From assembly GCA_938018155.1 (NCBI GenBank), contig CALIIG010000279.1, forward strand, positions 1 through 14,702: a stretch of 14,702 nt of DNA, in the 5' to 3' direction. This DNA is from an uncultured Prevotella sp. (GTDB taxonomy: Bacteria; Bacteroidota; Bacteroidia; Bacteroidales; Bacteroidaceae). The number at the start of each line of letters is the position of its first letter. Position 1 is the stretch's first letter. Below the pieces are notes generated by a model. That model worked only from the letters and a program-made list of their open reading frames with translations. It searched no databases and had not been told where the DNA came from. Below are positions 7,043 to 14,696 of the stretch, one piece after another. The translations under genes were made by a program, and so were the position numbers.

Positions 7043-8674
7043 TTAATGTGCGCCTTCAATTGCTTTCTTGCTCCACCATACAGGTGTCTTCATATCGTTT
7101 GCATTGGCTTTCATTCTCTTTAGAGCCTCGGCAACGTGGGCAGCATTGGTTGCAGTTGTGATGTTGGGATAGCCCATTCGTGTGGGCAATACAAAGTCGT
7201 TGGGGTCAGTTCCCTGTCCAACGGTCAGCTCAGGATAGCCTGTACGCCGGTAGTCGGCCCAGCCTTCCATGCCCACCCAGAACGTAGCGATATACTTTTG
7301 GTTCAGTATAAGTTCTTCGTGATTGGTATTTAGGTCCCATGAAGCCAATGGCGATTGCAGATAATCAGCTATAATTTGATCGGTGATGATGTAGTCGACA
7401 GGTGTATTATTGGGTACTGCGGCCTGGGCAAACTTGCCCCATTTCTGCATGTTGGCGGTTACGGCTGCTTCATAATATGTACGGGCTGCAACATCGCCAC
7501 CGTTGATAATGCCTTTTAATGCGGCCTCGGCGAGGATGAATTCCAATTCATCAAAGCCCATGAAAAACTCGTCAGAGTTGTTCCTTCTCAACACTTCCGC
7601 ATTGAGATATGAAGATGCACGGTCGTCGTTGCCTTGATTTTCGGCCAGTCCTCCTGCAACGGTCCCTTTCCAATAAGGTGCACTGTCGCGCTGCTTTCCG
7701 ATGATATGCAGACGCGGATCAACGTAAATGTCAGCCTTTATATTGATGCTTCCGTCGGCATTTCTGCCCTTAATGACCATCATTTTAATCATTTGTTCGG
7801 TGAGATGATAGGAGCTGTTGGTGAAGTCTGGTTCGGTATAGTTGGCCGGATCAAACTCAGAGTAGTAAGGTGCAACGGCTGTAAACCGTACGGTTGCATT
7901 GTCATCGTTCGACGTAAATACCGGATATTGCACGGGATTATCTACAATTTGCTGCAACTTTTCCCTGACAGTCATATTGCTTATGCTGTCAACGACAGTG
8001 CTGCTACGCCCCATTAGCCGGCCCAATACACGAATGTAGAGCGAATTATTAAACCTTTGCCACTTCTTTATATTGAAGCCATACATGTTGTCGAGGGCGG
8101 CATAGTTACTGTTTACATATGGATTTGAAGTATAAAACTTATTGGCTTGCTCGAGGGTTGCACACATTTGTTTGTACACTTCTTCCTGACTGTCAAAGAC
8201 CGGAGCCAGGTTTCCCTGGTCGGCCATGAAAGCTTCGCGATAAGGAATGTCGCCAAACATGTCGGTTAGATTCTGCATAAATAGAACATACATGGTTTTA
8301 GACACGGCCTGCATAGCAATATCTTTCTGCAGTTTAGCCAATCTGTTCATCTCGTGTATGTTCGATGCATACCCCGCAATATGGTTCCAAAGGCTGGCCC
8401 AATTGGCGTCACCGATGTTGTATCTGTGTTCATTGCGAACGGTATTACCCGTGCTGGCCGTGTGCTGTACAAGCTCGTTGTTCCAAAACCAGCTAATGTA
8501 AGTGAGGTAATTTGTGCCATCATACAGGTTCTTTTCGAACATGGCCGATGCACTTAGCTTCCCGCTTTTCACGGTTATCTTATTGGGATTGGTGTTGGTT
8601 TCCTCAAAATTCTGCGTACATCCTGTAATAAAGAGTCCGCATACCAACGCCAAAACTGAATATTTTATTTTCAT
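7043..8674 (-). CDS. SusD/RagB-family outer-membrane lipoprotein (SusD_2 type)
   Basis: A 543-residue partner of the SusC transporter, forming the extracellular lid that binds substrate over the barrel. The signal peptide ends in the lipobox FITGC with Cys19 as the lipidation site, followed by TQNFEETNTNPN. The NTNPN motif near the mature N-terminus, and the size, match the SusD-like_2 subfamily rather than classical starch-binding SusD. Helical stretches with aromatic residues fill the first half. FDELEFILAEAALKG (about 374-388) is a conserved SusD motif, and the C-terminus has the typical PVWW segment (534-537). It starts 5 bp after the SusC stop, so the two are translationally adjacent and surely co-expressed. 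The ligand cannot be read from the sequence. The neighbouring GDPD and glycerol-phosphate antiporter suggest a glycerophosphate-containing compound rather than a glycan. Confidence 0.92.
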   Translation of the reverse strand: MKIKYSVLALVCGLFITGCTQNFEETNTNPNKITVKSGKLSASAMFEKNLYDGTNYLTYISWFWNNELVQHTASTGNTVRNEHRYNIGDANWASLWNHIAGYASNIHEMNRLAKLQKDIAMQAVSKTMYVLFMQNLTDMFGDIPYREAFMADQGNLAPVFDSQEEVYKQMCATLEQANKFYTSNPYVNSNYAALDNMYGFNIKKWQRFNNSLYIRVLGRLMGRSSTVVDSISNMTVREKLQQIVDNPVQYPVFTSNDDNATVRFTAVAPYYSEFDPANYTEPDFTNSSYHLTEQMIKMMVIKGRNADGSINIKADIYVDPRLHIIGKQRDSAPYWKGTVAGGLAENQGNDDRASSYLNAEVLRRNNSDEFFMGFDELEFILAEAALKGIINGGDVAARTYYEAAVTANMQKWGKFAQAAVPNNTPVDYIITDQIIADYLQSPLASWDLNTNHEELILNQKYIATFWVGMEGWADYRRTGYPELTVGQGTDPNDFVLPTRMGYPNITTATNAAHVAEALKRMKANANDMKTPVWWSKKAIEGAH

Positions 8675-8679
8675 ATTGC

Positions 8680-11600
8680 TTAGAATGAAAGTTTAACATT
8701 GAAACCGTATGAGCGGGTCATAGGGTAGGCTAACGTCTCAATTCCACCGTAAATGTCGGCTCCACTCACCATGGCTGCCTCAGGATCATACTGCGGGAAT
8801 GGTGTAATGCAGAACAGATTAGTGGCGTATGCACCGATGCTTGCGCTGTTCAGGAACTTTGTTTTTCGACAGAATTTCAGGGGCAAACTGTAATCAACGC
8901 GCAGCTGTCTGAACTTAAAGAAGTTTGTACTAAAGGTGTTTTCCTCTGCGTTGTCGCGGTTCCAGACATAAGTATTATAGTAGGAAAGTGCACTCCCGAA
9001 GACGGTTTTATTCTTCGTGTAGGTAATGGTTCCATCGGCATTGTTCCTGGCGTGCACGCCTTCAACAACAAGACCGTCGTAACGTCCCGCCAGCGAGTTT
9101 TTCAATCGGCCCTGATAAGAGAGCAGGAAATTGGTTGTAGAGTAGCAGTGTCCGCCAACCTGGGCACTGAAATCCATACTTACATTAACGTTCTTATAAC
9201 GGAAATTCATGTTCAATCCGCCTTTCCAGTCGGGATTAACCTTGCCTAAATCAATTAAAGTTGTTTTGTCAATGGCAGGATAACCTGACGCACCGATAAT
9301 CTTTGCACCGCTGCAATCCACCTTGTTTCCGTTTTCATCAAGATAGAAAGCACCTTTTGGAGCCCGCTTATAACCATGTCCATAGATTCGGTACATTTCG
9401 CGACCTACAAACGAATACACGTAAACGCGGTTGCCAATAGTGGTTCCCATGTCCGTCTGATAGGGCTGATTGGGGTCCCATTCCTTTTGTAAACTGACGA
9501 GTTTATTCCAGTTTTTGCTCCAGTTAAGCCTCATGCTCCATTCAAAATTGCGTGTTTTCACCGGGCTTCCATTCAATGAAACCTCTATTCCCTTACTGCT
9601 GATTTCACCTGCATTAATCGTATAGCCTGTAGTTCCTGTAATTTGATCGGCCGCCACATTGACAATCTGGTTCGTCGTACTTGTTGTATAAGCTGTGAGA
9701 TCAAAGCCTAATCGTCCGCCAAACATCTTGCCTTCCAATCCCCCTTCCCAGCTTTCCTGGTTCTCGGGTTTGATGTTGGCGTTGGGCATTGTAGGCGAAA
9801 TACGGTAGCTTCCAAAATAGGATGTGGCGTTGTAATAACGGTCAAGCGAATAGGGCGACGTGTCGCTTCCTACGTTTGCCCACGATATTTTAGCCTTCAG
9901 CATGTCGATCCATGGTGTTCTTTCTTTCAGATTGAACACACGATCAAGCAGTACACTGAACGACGCCGAAGGGTAATTGTATGAGTTATGGTTCTTTGCG
10001 AGCGAGCTTGACCAGTCATTTCTGTCGGTCAATTCGAGGTAACAGGCGTTGTTCCAGCTCAGTTGAGCCACACCATAAAAGGAGTTTACCTTCTTCTTTG
10101 AGTGGTAACTGAAGTTGTCGGGACTATATCCTGACGGTACGTTATAGATGTTGTACACACCGTCAATTTGCAGTTTCTGCAGCGTAACACGGTTATTATA
10201 ATAACGATAATTCATGCTGTTTCCACCAAACGACACACTAAATCCCAGCTTCTTGTCGAGCCAGTTGTTGTTTGTATAAGTCAGTAAGAAATCGTTATTT
10301 ACATGGTAAATATTCGTTGTTTGCTCACGATACATGCCTTGTTCATAGCCCGCGGTATAGAAAGGACGCTGCTGAGTGCGCCACGAATGGGTCATATCGA
10401 GTGCCGAACGCAGCTTCAGCTTCAGACCTTTAGCCAAATCAATGGTAGCCGACATGTTGCCATACACACGGCTTTTGTTCATTTTGTTCAGCTCTTCGTA
10501 TGCTGTCCGGTAAGGATTTACAGGCGTACCGGAGCGGTAAACCGTTCGTTCTGCATCGATGTTTTCTTTGGTAAAGCGTCCCTTAAAGTACTCATCCTTC
10601 CACTCATTGATGGAGTTATTCGAGTAGCCAAAGCCCAAATGATACATCGGATTCATTGCCGAGTAACCGCTTCCGGGCAGGTTATCGCTGCGCTTCCCGG
10701 TGTAGTTTACACGGGCACTCAGCTTTATGCGCTTGCTTACAGGGGTATCAAATGCAATGGCTATGTCGTCACTAACATACCCTGTGTTCGGCGTTATCCA
10801 GTTGTTGCGTGTGTCTGTAAAGCTGATACGGGCAGAAGTGCCCTTGCCGTTGCCCCCACTGATGGCTACGTTATTGCGCCAGGTAGTACCCGTTTGGAAG
10901 AAACCTTTGTACCAACTATCCTGATAAACCCACGGAGTAGGTGTGTATTTTCCCGTCTCCCAATCGTATGAGTTATACTGATAGCGCATTTTCCCGTTGC
11001 CATATTTCTCTCCATACGATGCCCTTGAATAGTTAGAGCCGTTGTTTCCAATGCCATCGGTTGCATCTGTAGCCGATACACTATAATACGAAAAAGGGTT
11101 AAGGCCCATGTCTGAGCCTGATCCGTATTCCTTTTGAAAGTCTGGCCAGTAGCTGGCTAAATCGAGAACCAGTGACGAATTAACCGTTACGCCCCATTTC
11201 GCAGCTTTGTTTCCTCCCTTCGTTGTGATGACGATGGCACCGTTTCCTGCCTCCGAACCATAAAGTGCAGTGGCTGCAGCACCCTTCAATACGGTTACCG
11301 ACTCGATGTCGTCCGGGTTAATGTCGGCAGCTCCATTGCCAAAATCTACGGGGGCATCGGTGTTGCTGTATGTGCTTCCGCTTCCTGTGGCAACGGTTCC
11401 CGAGTGGACTGGTACGCCGTCAACGACAAAAAGGGCTCCGTTGTTGCCGTAGTTCAACGAGTGATCGCCACGCAGCGTTACACGCATGGTGCCCAGCGGG
11501 CCGGTGCCTGCCGACTGCATACTGAGGCCTGCAACCTTACCATTCATCTGGTCGAGCCAGTTAGCACTCACACCTTTCGTCAGTTCCGAGTTGTCAAGTT

Positions 11601-11988
11601 TGCTTACAGAGTAGCCCAATGACTTCTCTTCGCGCTTAATTCCCAATGCAGTAACCACTACTTCGTTTAAGTTTTTGGCTTCCGGACTGAGTGTAACGCT
11701 AATCTTTGTCTTCTTTCCAACGGTTACGCTTGTTGACGAATAGCCCAGATAATTAAACGTTAGAACAGGGTTATTACCGTTTACGGTGATTGTAAAATTA
11801 CCGTCGAGGTCGGTGACGGTACCCGATTTCTGCCCCTTTTGCTGTACGGTAACACCTGTCAATGGGGAAGTACCGTCGGCGTCGTACACCTTTCCCGTGA
11901 TGGTTGCCTTTTGTCCATGCGCACCAATGGTAGCCATTAGAGTAAGGGTTAGCAATGTAGTTTTTTGAAGATTGTTTTTTATTGCCAT
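8680..11988 (-). CDS. SusC/RagA-family TonB-dependent outer-membrane transporter
   Basis: A full-length 1102-residue SusC-type transporter that imports substrate through the outer membrane using TonB energy. In order: signal peptide (about 1-25, ...ATIGAHGQ); a carboxypeptidase-regulatory-like domain at about 28-103 (ITGKVYDADGTSPLTGVTV ... DLDGNFTI); the TonB-box-like segment NLNEVVVTALG (106-116); the plug domain at about 120-260 with FVVDGVPV (187-194) and the RagA signature DIESVTVLKGAAATALYG (227-244); then a long beta-barrel ending in the outer-membrane-type terminus YGFNVKLSF. There is no STN domain before the regulatory domain, so it is not the type that signals through an anti-sigma factor. 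It heads the susCD block 103 bp after the phosphatase gene. Its leader holds a strong hairpin and a tandem 13-bp repeat but no TAnnTTTG promoter that I can find. Confidence 0.96.
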   Translation of the reverse strand: MAIKNNLQKTTLLTLTLMATIGAHGQKATITGKVYDADGTSPLTGVTVQQKGQKSGTVTDLDGNFTITVNGNNPVLTFNYLGYSSTSVTVGKKTKISVTLSPEAKNLNEVVVTALGIKREEKSLGYSVSKLDNSELTKGVSANWLDQMNGKVAGLSMQSAGTGPLGTMRVTLRGDHSLNYGNNGALFVVDGVPVHSGTVATGSGSTYSNTDAPVDFGNGAADINPDDIESVTVLKGAAATALYGSEAGNGAIVITTKGGNKAAKWGVTVNSSLVLDLASYWPDFQKEYGSGSDMGLNPFSYYSVSATDATDGIGNNGSNYSRASYGEKYGNGKMRYQYNSYDWETGKYTPTPWVYQDSWYKGFFQTGTTWRNNVAISGGNGKGTSARISFTDTRNNWITPNTGYVSDDIAIAFDTPVSKRIKLSARVNYTGKRSDNLPGSGYSAMNPMYHLGFGYSNNSINEWKDEYFKGRFTKENIDAERTVYRSGTPVNPYRTAYEELNKMNKSRVYGNMSATIDLAKGLKLKLRSALDMTHSWRTQQRPFYTAGYEQGMYREQTTNIYHVNNDFLLTYTNNNWLDKKLGFSVSFGGNSMNYRYYNNRVTLQKLQIDGVYNIYNVPSGYSPDNFSYHSKKKVNSFYGVAQLSWNNACYLELTDRNDWSSSLAKNHNSYNYPSASFSVLLDRVFNLKERTPWIDMLKAKISWANVGSDTSPYSLDRYYNATSYFGSYRISPTMPNANIKPENQESWEGGLEGKMFGGRLGFDLTAYTTSTTNQIVNVAADQITGTTGYTINAGEISSKGIEVSLNGSPVKTRNFEWSMRLNWSKNWNKLVSLQKEWDPNQPYQTDMGTTIGNRVYVYSFVGREMYRIYGHGYKRAPKGAFYLDENGNKVDCSGAKIIGASGYPAIDKTTLIDLGKVNPDWKGGLNMNFRYKNVNVSMDFSAQVGGHCYSTTNFLLSYQGRLKNSLAGRYDGLVVEGVHARNNADGTITYTKNKTVFGSALSYYNTYVWNRDNAEENTFSTNFFKFRQLRVDYSLPLKFCRKTKFLNSASIGAYATNLFCITPFPQYDPEAAMVSGADIYGGIETLAYPMTRSYGFNVKLSF

Positions 11989-12000
11989 AGTAATGTGGCT

Positions 12001-12026
12001 TTAAGTTGTGGTTTTAAGTTGTGGTT
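12001..12026. repeat. Tandem 13-bp direct repeat in the susC leader
   Basis: TTAAGTTGTGGTT occurs twice in perfect tandem (12001-12013 and 12014-12026), just 13 bp upstream of the SusC start codon. A degenerate third copy (8 of 13 bases) may lie at 11988-12000. On the sense strand the unit reads AACCACAACTTAA. It could be a regulator-binding site, a translation-control element or simply a slippage duplication. Confidence 0.85.
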
Positions 12027-12053
12027 TTGTAAGGTAGAATGCAAGGCAAGCGT

Positions 12054-12077
12054 GAGAGCATAACAGGTTATGCTCTC
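12054..12077. other. Perfect hairpin in the HAD phosphatase-susC intergenic region
   Basis: GAGAGCATAA at 12054-12063 pairs perfectly with TTATGCTCTC at 12068-12077 around the tetraloop CAGG. No T-run follows on the - strand (ACGCTTGCC), so it does not look like an ordinary terminator. It is placed to act as a 3'-end stabiliser or processing site for the glpT-HAD part of the transcript, or as a leader structure for susC. Confidence 0.8.
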
Positions 12078-12091
12078 CGCCTGATTACGTT

Positions 12092-12958
12092 TTATTGCTG
12101 TCTCGACATCTGCAACAGCTCGCCAAACTCCTTTATACTAAGAGCCGTAAGGTCGGGCTGGCGTTTGCAGGTAAGCGATGTTTCGAGCGTTGTTTCGCCT
12201 GAAAGCACCAGTACGCCGAATGAACCGGCGTTCTGTGCCGTAGCCACGTCGGTATAAATGCGGTCGCCAACCATCGCAATTTCATCGTCTCGGAGTCCGT
12301 ATTTATCGCGAATGCAATAGAGCATATTGGGGTTGGGCTTGCCGATAACAATATCGGGCCGACGCTTTGTCGCCCCTTCGATGGCCTTACATAGCGAGCC
12401 ACAGTCAACCAATATGGTGGGCTGGTCGGTAGGGCACACCCAATCGGGGTTGGTTGCAATATAGGGAATATCGGCCTTTGAAGCCCACCAGGCCGCCCTG
12501 CACAGGCGCGAGTATTCCAAAGTAGTGTCAAAAGCTACGACAAGAATGTCGGGAACGTCGTCGGCCGACTCGCTTGTTATCTCGAAACCAGCCTTTATAA
12601 ATTCAGCCTGCATGCTGGGCGTGCCAAGGGTAAATATCCTTTTGGCCCGGGGATACTGCATGCGAATATGGTCGATTGTGGCGATTGACGAGGTGTACAT
12701 TTGCTCTTCGGTGGCGTAAATACCCAGTTTTTGCAGTTTCGAAAGATAGTCGTTGCTGCTCTTTGTGGGGTTATTCGTGAGAAACGAATAGGATATTCCG
12801 TTATCGCACAGCGTTTGCAGAAAGGCCTGTGTATATGGAAATAGCGTGCTTCCAAGATATATGGTTCCGTCCATATCGAGGGCCACGTGCCTGATTTTGG
12901 CGCACGCCTTAAGCAGTTGCTCCTCATTTAGCGGTGAAATATATTTGTCAAAGTTCAT
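12092..12958 (-). CDS. HAD-IIA phosphatase (NagD / phosphoglycolate-glycerol-phosphate phosphatase type)
   Basis: A 288-residue cytoplasmic phosphatase of HAD subfamily IIA. All motifs are present: motif I DMDGT with Asp28 (nucleophile) and Asp30 (acid/base); motif II FLTNNP with Thr61; motif III IGKPNP with Lys207; motif IV GDRIYTD with Asp232 and Asp237 for Mg. The region between motifs II and III, including IATNPDWVCPT (167-177), is the type IIA cap. Characterised relatives include NagD, p-nitrophenyl phosphatases and mammalian PGP, which removes phosphate from phosphoglycolate and glycerol 3-phosphate. It starts 19 bp after the antiporter gene, so the two are almost certainly co-transcribed. 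That pairing makes imported glycerol 3-phosphate a reasonable candidate substrate, but HAD-IIA enzymes are often broad and the cap does not let me decide. No signal peptide is seen. Confidence 0.9.
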   Translation of the reverse strand: MNFDKYISPLNEEQLLKACAKIRHVALDMDGTIYLGSTLFPYTQAFLQTLCDNGISYSFLTNNPTKSSNDYLSKLQKLGIYATEEQMYTSSIATIDHIRMQYPRAKRIFTLGTPSMQAEFIKAGFEITSESADDVPDILVVAFDTTLEYSRLCRAAWWASKADIPYIATNPDWVCPTDQPTILVDCGSLCKAIEGATKRRPDIVIGKPNPNMLYCIRDKYGLRDDEIAMVGDRIYTDVATAQNAGSFGVLVLSGETTLETSLTCKRQPDLTALSIKEFGELLQMSRQQ

Positions 12959-12977
12959 ATATTACGATTTTAATGGC

Positions 12978-14483
12978 CTATTTTACAGTCGTGTCCACGT
13001 CGCTATAATCAATTTTTGAAGCACGTTCATAGCCGTCGCGTGGTGCGTTCCACATGCTGATGAGGATAAACATACCTATGATTGCCACGACAATAATGGT
13101 TTCGAAGACGTGTGTCCAGCCGTAAAGGTCGGCTACATAACCTACGAGCAGGCCCGACAATCCTGACCCGATGTAACCCAGAATACCCGCAATTCCGTTG
13201 GCCCTTGCCGAGGCTTCCTTCGTTGCGTGCTTGCCAAGCTCAATGCCGATAAGGGCTTGCGGACCGTAAACACAGAAGCCGGCACCTACCAATACGGCTG
13301 CCGTGAGTGTAAGACTTGCGTTTTGAGGCAGCAGCCTGAAGATGGTCATAAACAGTGCTGCGCCTGCCATGCAGACAACGCACATGTGGTGTCCCTTACC
13401 TTTAAAAAGGTGGTCGGTAGCCCATCCTGCAAACAAAGTTCCGCAAATACCCGCTATTTCGAAGGCCGCTACGGTCCATCCGGCCTGTGAAATGTCCAGT
13501 CCGCGACTCTCTGTAAGGAATTTTGGCCCCCAGTCGAGGATACCCATGCGTACAATATACACAAAAAGGTTGGCTACACAAAAGGTCCAAACCCAACGGT
13601 TACGCCAAACCATGACGCGCTCAAACTTCGTACGGGCGGCCTTATTCTGCTTTTCCTGATAAGCACCAAGCGAAGTACCGGGCAGGTCGGGCAGCCCTAC
13701 CTCTTTCGGTTCGTCGCGTAAACCAATCAAAATAAAGATGGCACCGCACAGTGCTATGCACGCCGGAATCCAGAAACACCATTTCCATGCACCCGCGTGG
13801 GCTGCATAGTTCAGGGCCTGTACCGACGCATTGCCTACGTTATTGTTGGTCAGATTTTCGGTGATACGGGCCACGACATCGGCGTTTGCGCTCATATTGG
13901 TACCCATAGCACCCATGATTGTACCGCAAACAATGACGGCAAGGGCTGCACCTATCGAGTGGGACGTATTCCAAACTGACATTTTAGTGGCCAGCTCGCC
14001 CGGATGAATCCAGTGGGGTAATATACGTGCACACGGGGGATAACCCATGCCCTGACAATACTGATTGAATATAATGACAATGCCCACAAAGAATATGAGC
14101 ATGGCCGTAAAGTCGGGGCCGTGGCTGGTTCCTACAATAAGGGCTGTTATATCCACACCGAAACCAAAGGCAAAATTGGAAACAGCGCAGAGAAACAAGC
14201 CCGCAGCCATCACCAGACGACCCTTTATACGGTCGACTACATAGCCGTTAATAAAACGCGAGGCACCGTAAACCAGCGAACTTACAAACAATATCCAGCC
14301 GAAGCTCTTGTTTGATATACCGTACTCGGCGGTGAGACCGGGCATGGCCAGCGAAAAGTTCTTGCGAACAAAATAGAACATGGCATAGCCAATCATGGTT
14401 ACCAGGATAGTGCGTGCCTGCCAGCTCATAAACTTTTTACGTTTGTCGCCTAACGATGCGTAAACGTCGGTTTTGTTTTCCAT
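12978..14483 (-). CDS. glpT: Organophosphate:phosphate antiporter, GlpT-like (MFS, OPA family)
   Basis: A 501-residue inner-membrane protein of the organophosphate:Pi antiporter family, which brings sn-glycerol 3-phosphate (GlpT) or hexose 6-phosphate (UhpT) into the cytoplasm in exchange for phosphate. Residues equivalent to the E. coli GlpT substrate-binding set are all kept: Arg40 in VRKNFSLAMPGL (Arg45), His175 in VWNTSHSIG (His165) and Arg312 in VYIVRMGILDWGP (Arg269). The family signature FNQYCQGMGYPPC is at 139-151. Twelve hydrophobic helices can be traced. It is about 50 residues longer than E. coli GlpT, mostly through a polar insertion at about 193-232 in the loop between helices 5 and 6, expected to be periplasmic, and a smaller one at about 115-125 between helices 3 and 4. 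It is the first gene of the - strand cluster. The nearby periplasmic GDPD favours glycerol 3-phosphate as substrate; UhpT-like specificity is the main alternative. Confidence 0.85.
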   Translation of the reverse strand: MENKTDVYASLGDKRKKFMSWQARTILVTMIGYAMFYFVRKNFSLAMPGLTAEYGISNKSFGWILFVSSLVYGASRFINGYVVDRIKGRLVMAAGLFLCAVSNFAFGFGVDITALIVGTSHGPDFTAMLIFFVGIVIIFNQYCQGMGYPPCARILPHWIHPGELATKMSVWNTSHSIGAALAVIVCGTIMGAMGTNMSANADVVARITENLTNNNVGNASVQALNYAAHAGAWKWCFWIPACIALCGAIFILIGLRDEPKEVGLPDLPGTSLGAYQEKQNKAARTKFERVMVWRNRWVWTFCVANLFVYIVRMGILDWGPKFLTESRGLDISQAGWTVAAFEIAGICGTLFAGWATDHLFKGKGHHMCVVCMAGAALFMTIFRLLPQNASLTLTAAVLVGAGFCVYGPQALIGIELGKHATKEASARANGIAGILGYIGSGLSGLLVGYVADLYGWTHVFETIIVVAIIGMFILISMWNAPRDGYERASKIDYSDVDTTVK

Positions 14484-14528
14484 AAGAAGTTTTGTATTAT
14501 AAATTTTAAAGTTTTCCGATTATGATGT

Positions 14529-14544
14529 CTGTTTGTTTAAACAG
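14529..14544. promoter_or_regulatory. Inverted repeat, candidate operator upstream of the antiporter gene
   Basis: CTGTTT at 14529-14534 and AAACAG at 14539-14544 form a perfect 6-bp inverted repeat around GTTT, 46-61 bp before the start codon. The position suits a repressor or activator site controlling the cluster. It is short enough to be chance, and no regulator gene is in view. Confidence 0.35.
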
Positions 14545-14650
14545 CCTTTTCCCGATAAGCGTGCCGTATCTGGCTTATAGGGCCTTGTGTTTCTGCCTGA
14601 AAGGTATGTGCTTTGTGACGGGCTGTTGCTGCCTTTATGCTTAAAGCCTC

Positions 14651-14696
14651 ATCGTTCGGCGGCCGTCAGCAGCGCGTACGACGGTCGTCGAACGAT
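14651..14696. other. Strong 17-bp-stem hairpin at the window edge
   Basis: ATCGTTCGGCGGCCGTC (14651-14667) pairs along its whole length with 14680-14696, with two G-U pairs when read on the + strand, around a 12-base loop. It is far more GC-rich than the flanking A+T-rich leader. No T-run follows on the - strand and the + side is cut off by the window end. Possibilities are a terminator of a + strand transcript entering or leaving here, a dispersed palindromic repeat, or a leader structure. Confidence 0.75.

Noticed and set aside
5781..8674. Cluster considered as an ordinary polysaccharide utilization locus
   Set aside because: There is no glycoside hydrolase, lyase, sulfatase or carbohydrate kinase; the associated enzymes are a phosphodiesterase, an esterase, a phosphatase and an organophosphate antiporter.
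10303..10971. A 222-codon open frame on the + strand, opposite the SusC coding region
   Set aside because: It lies wholly inside the well-supported susC gene, has no recognisable domain, no promoter, and a composition expected from the complementary strand of a real gene.
12054..12077. Inverted repeat considered as one end of an invertible promoter controlling susC (phase variation)
   Set aside because: It is a single compact hairpin with a 4-base loop; I found no second matching copy that would define an invertible segment, and no recombinase gene is present.
14493..14510. TATAAT upstream of the antiporter start as a promoter -10 box
   Set aside because: Bacteroidetes primary sigma factors recognise TAnnTTTG with TTTG upstream; no such pair is present, so the match alone in A+T-rich DNA is weak evidence.
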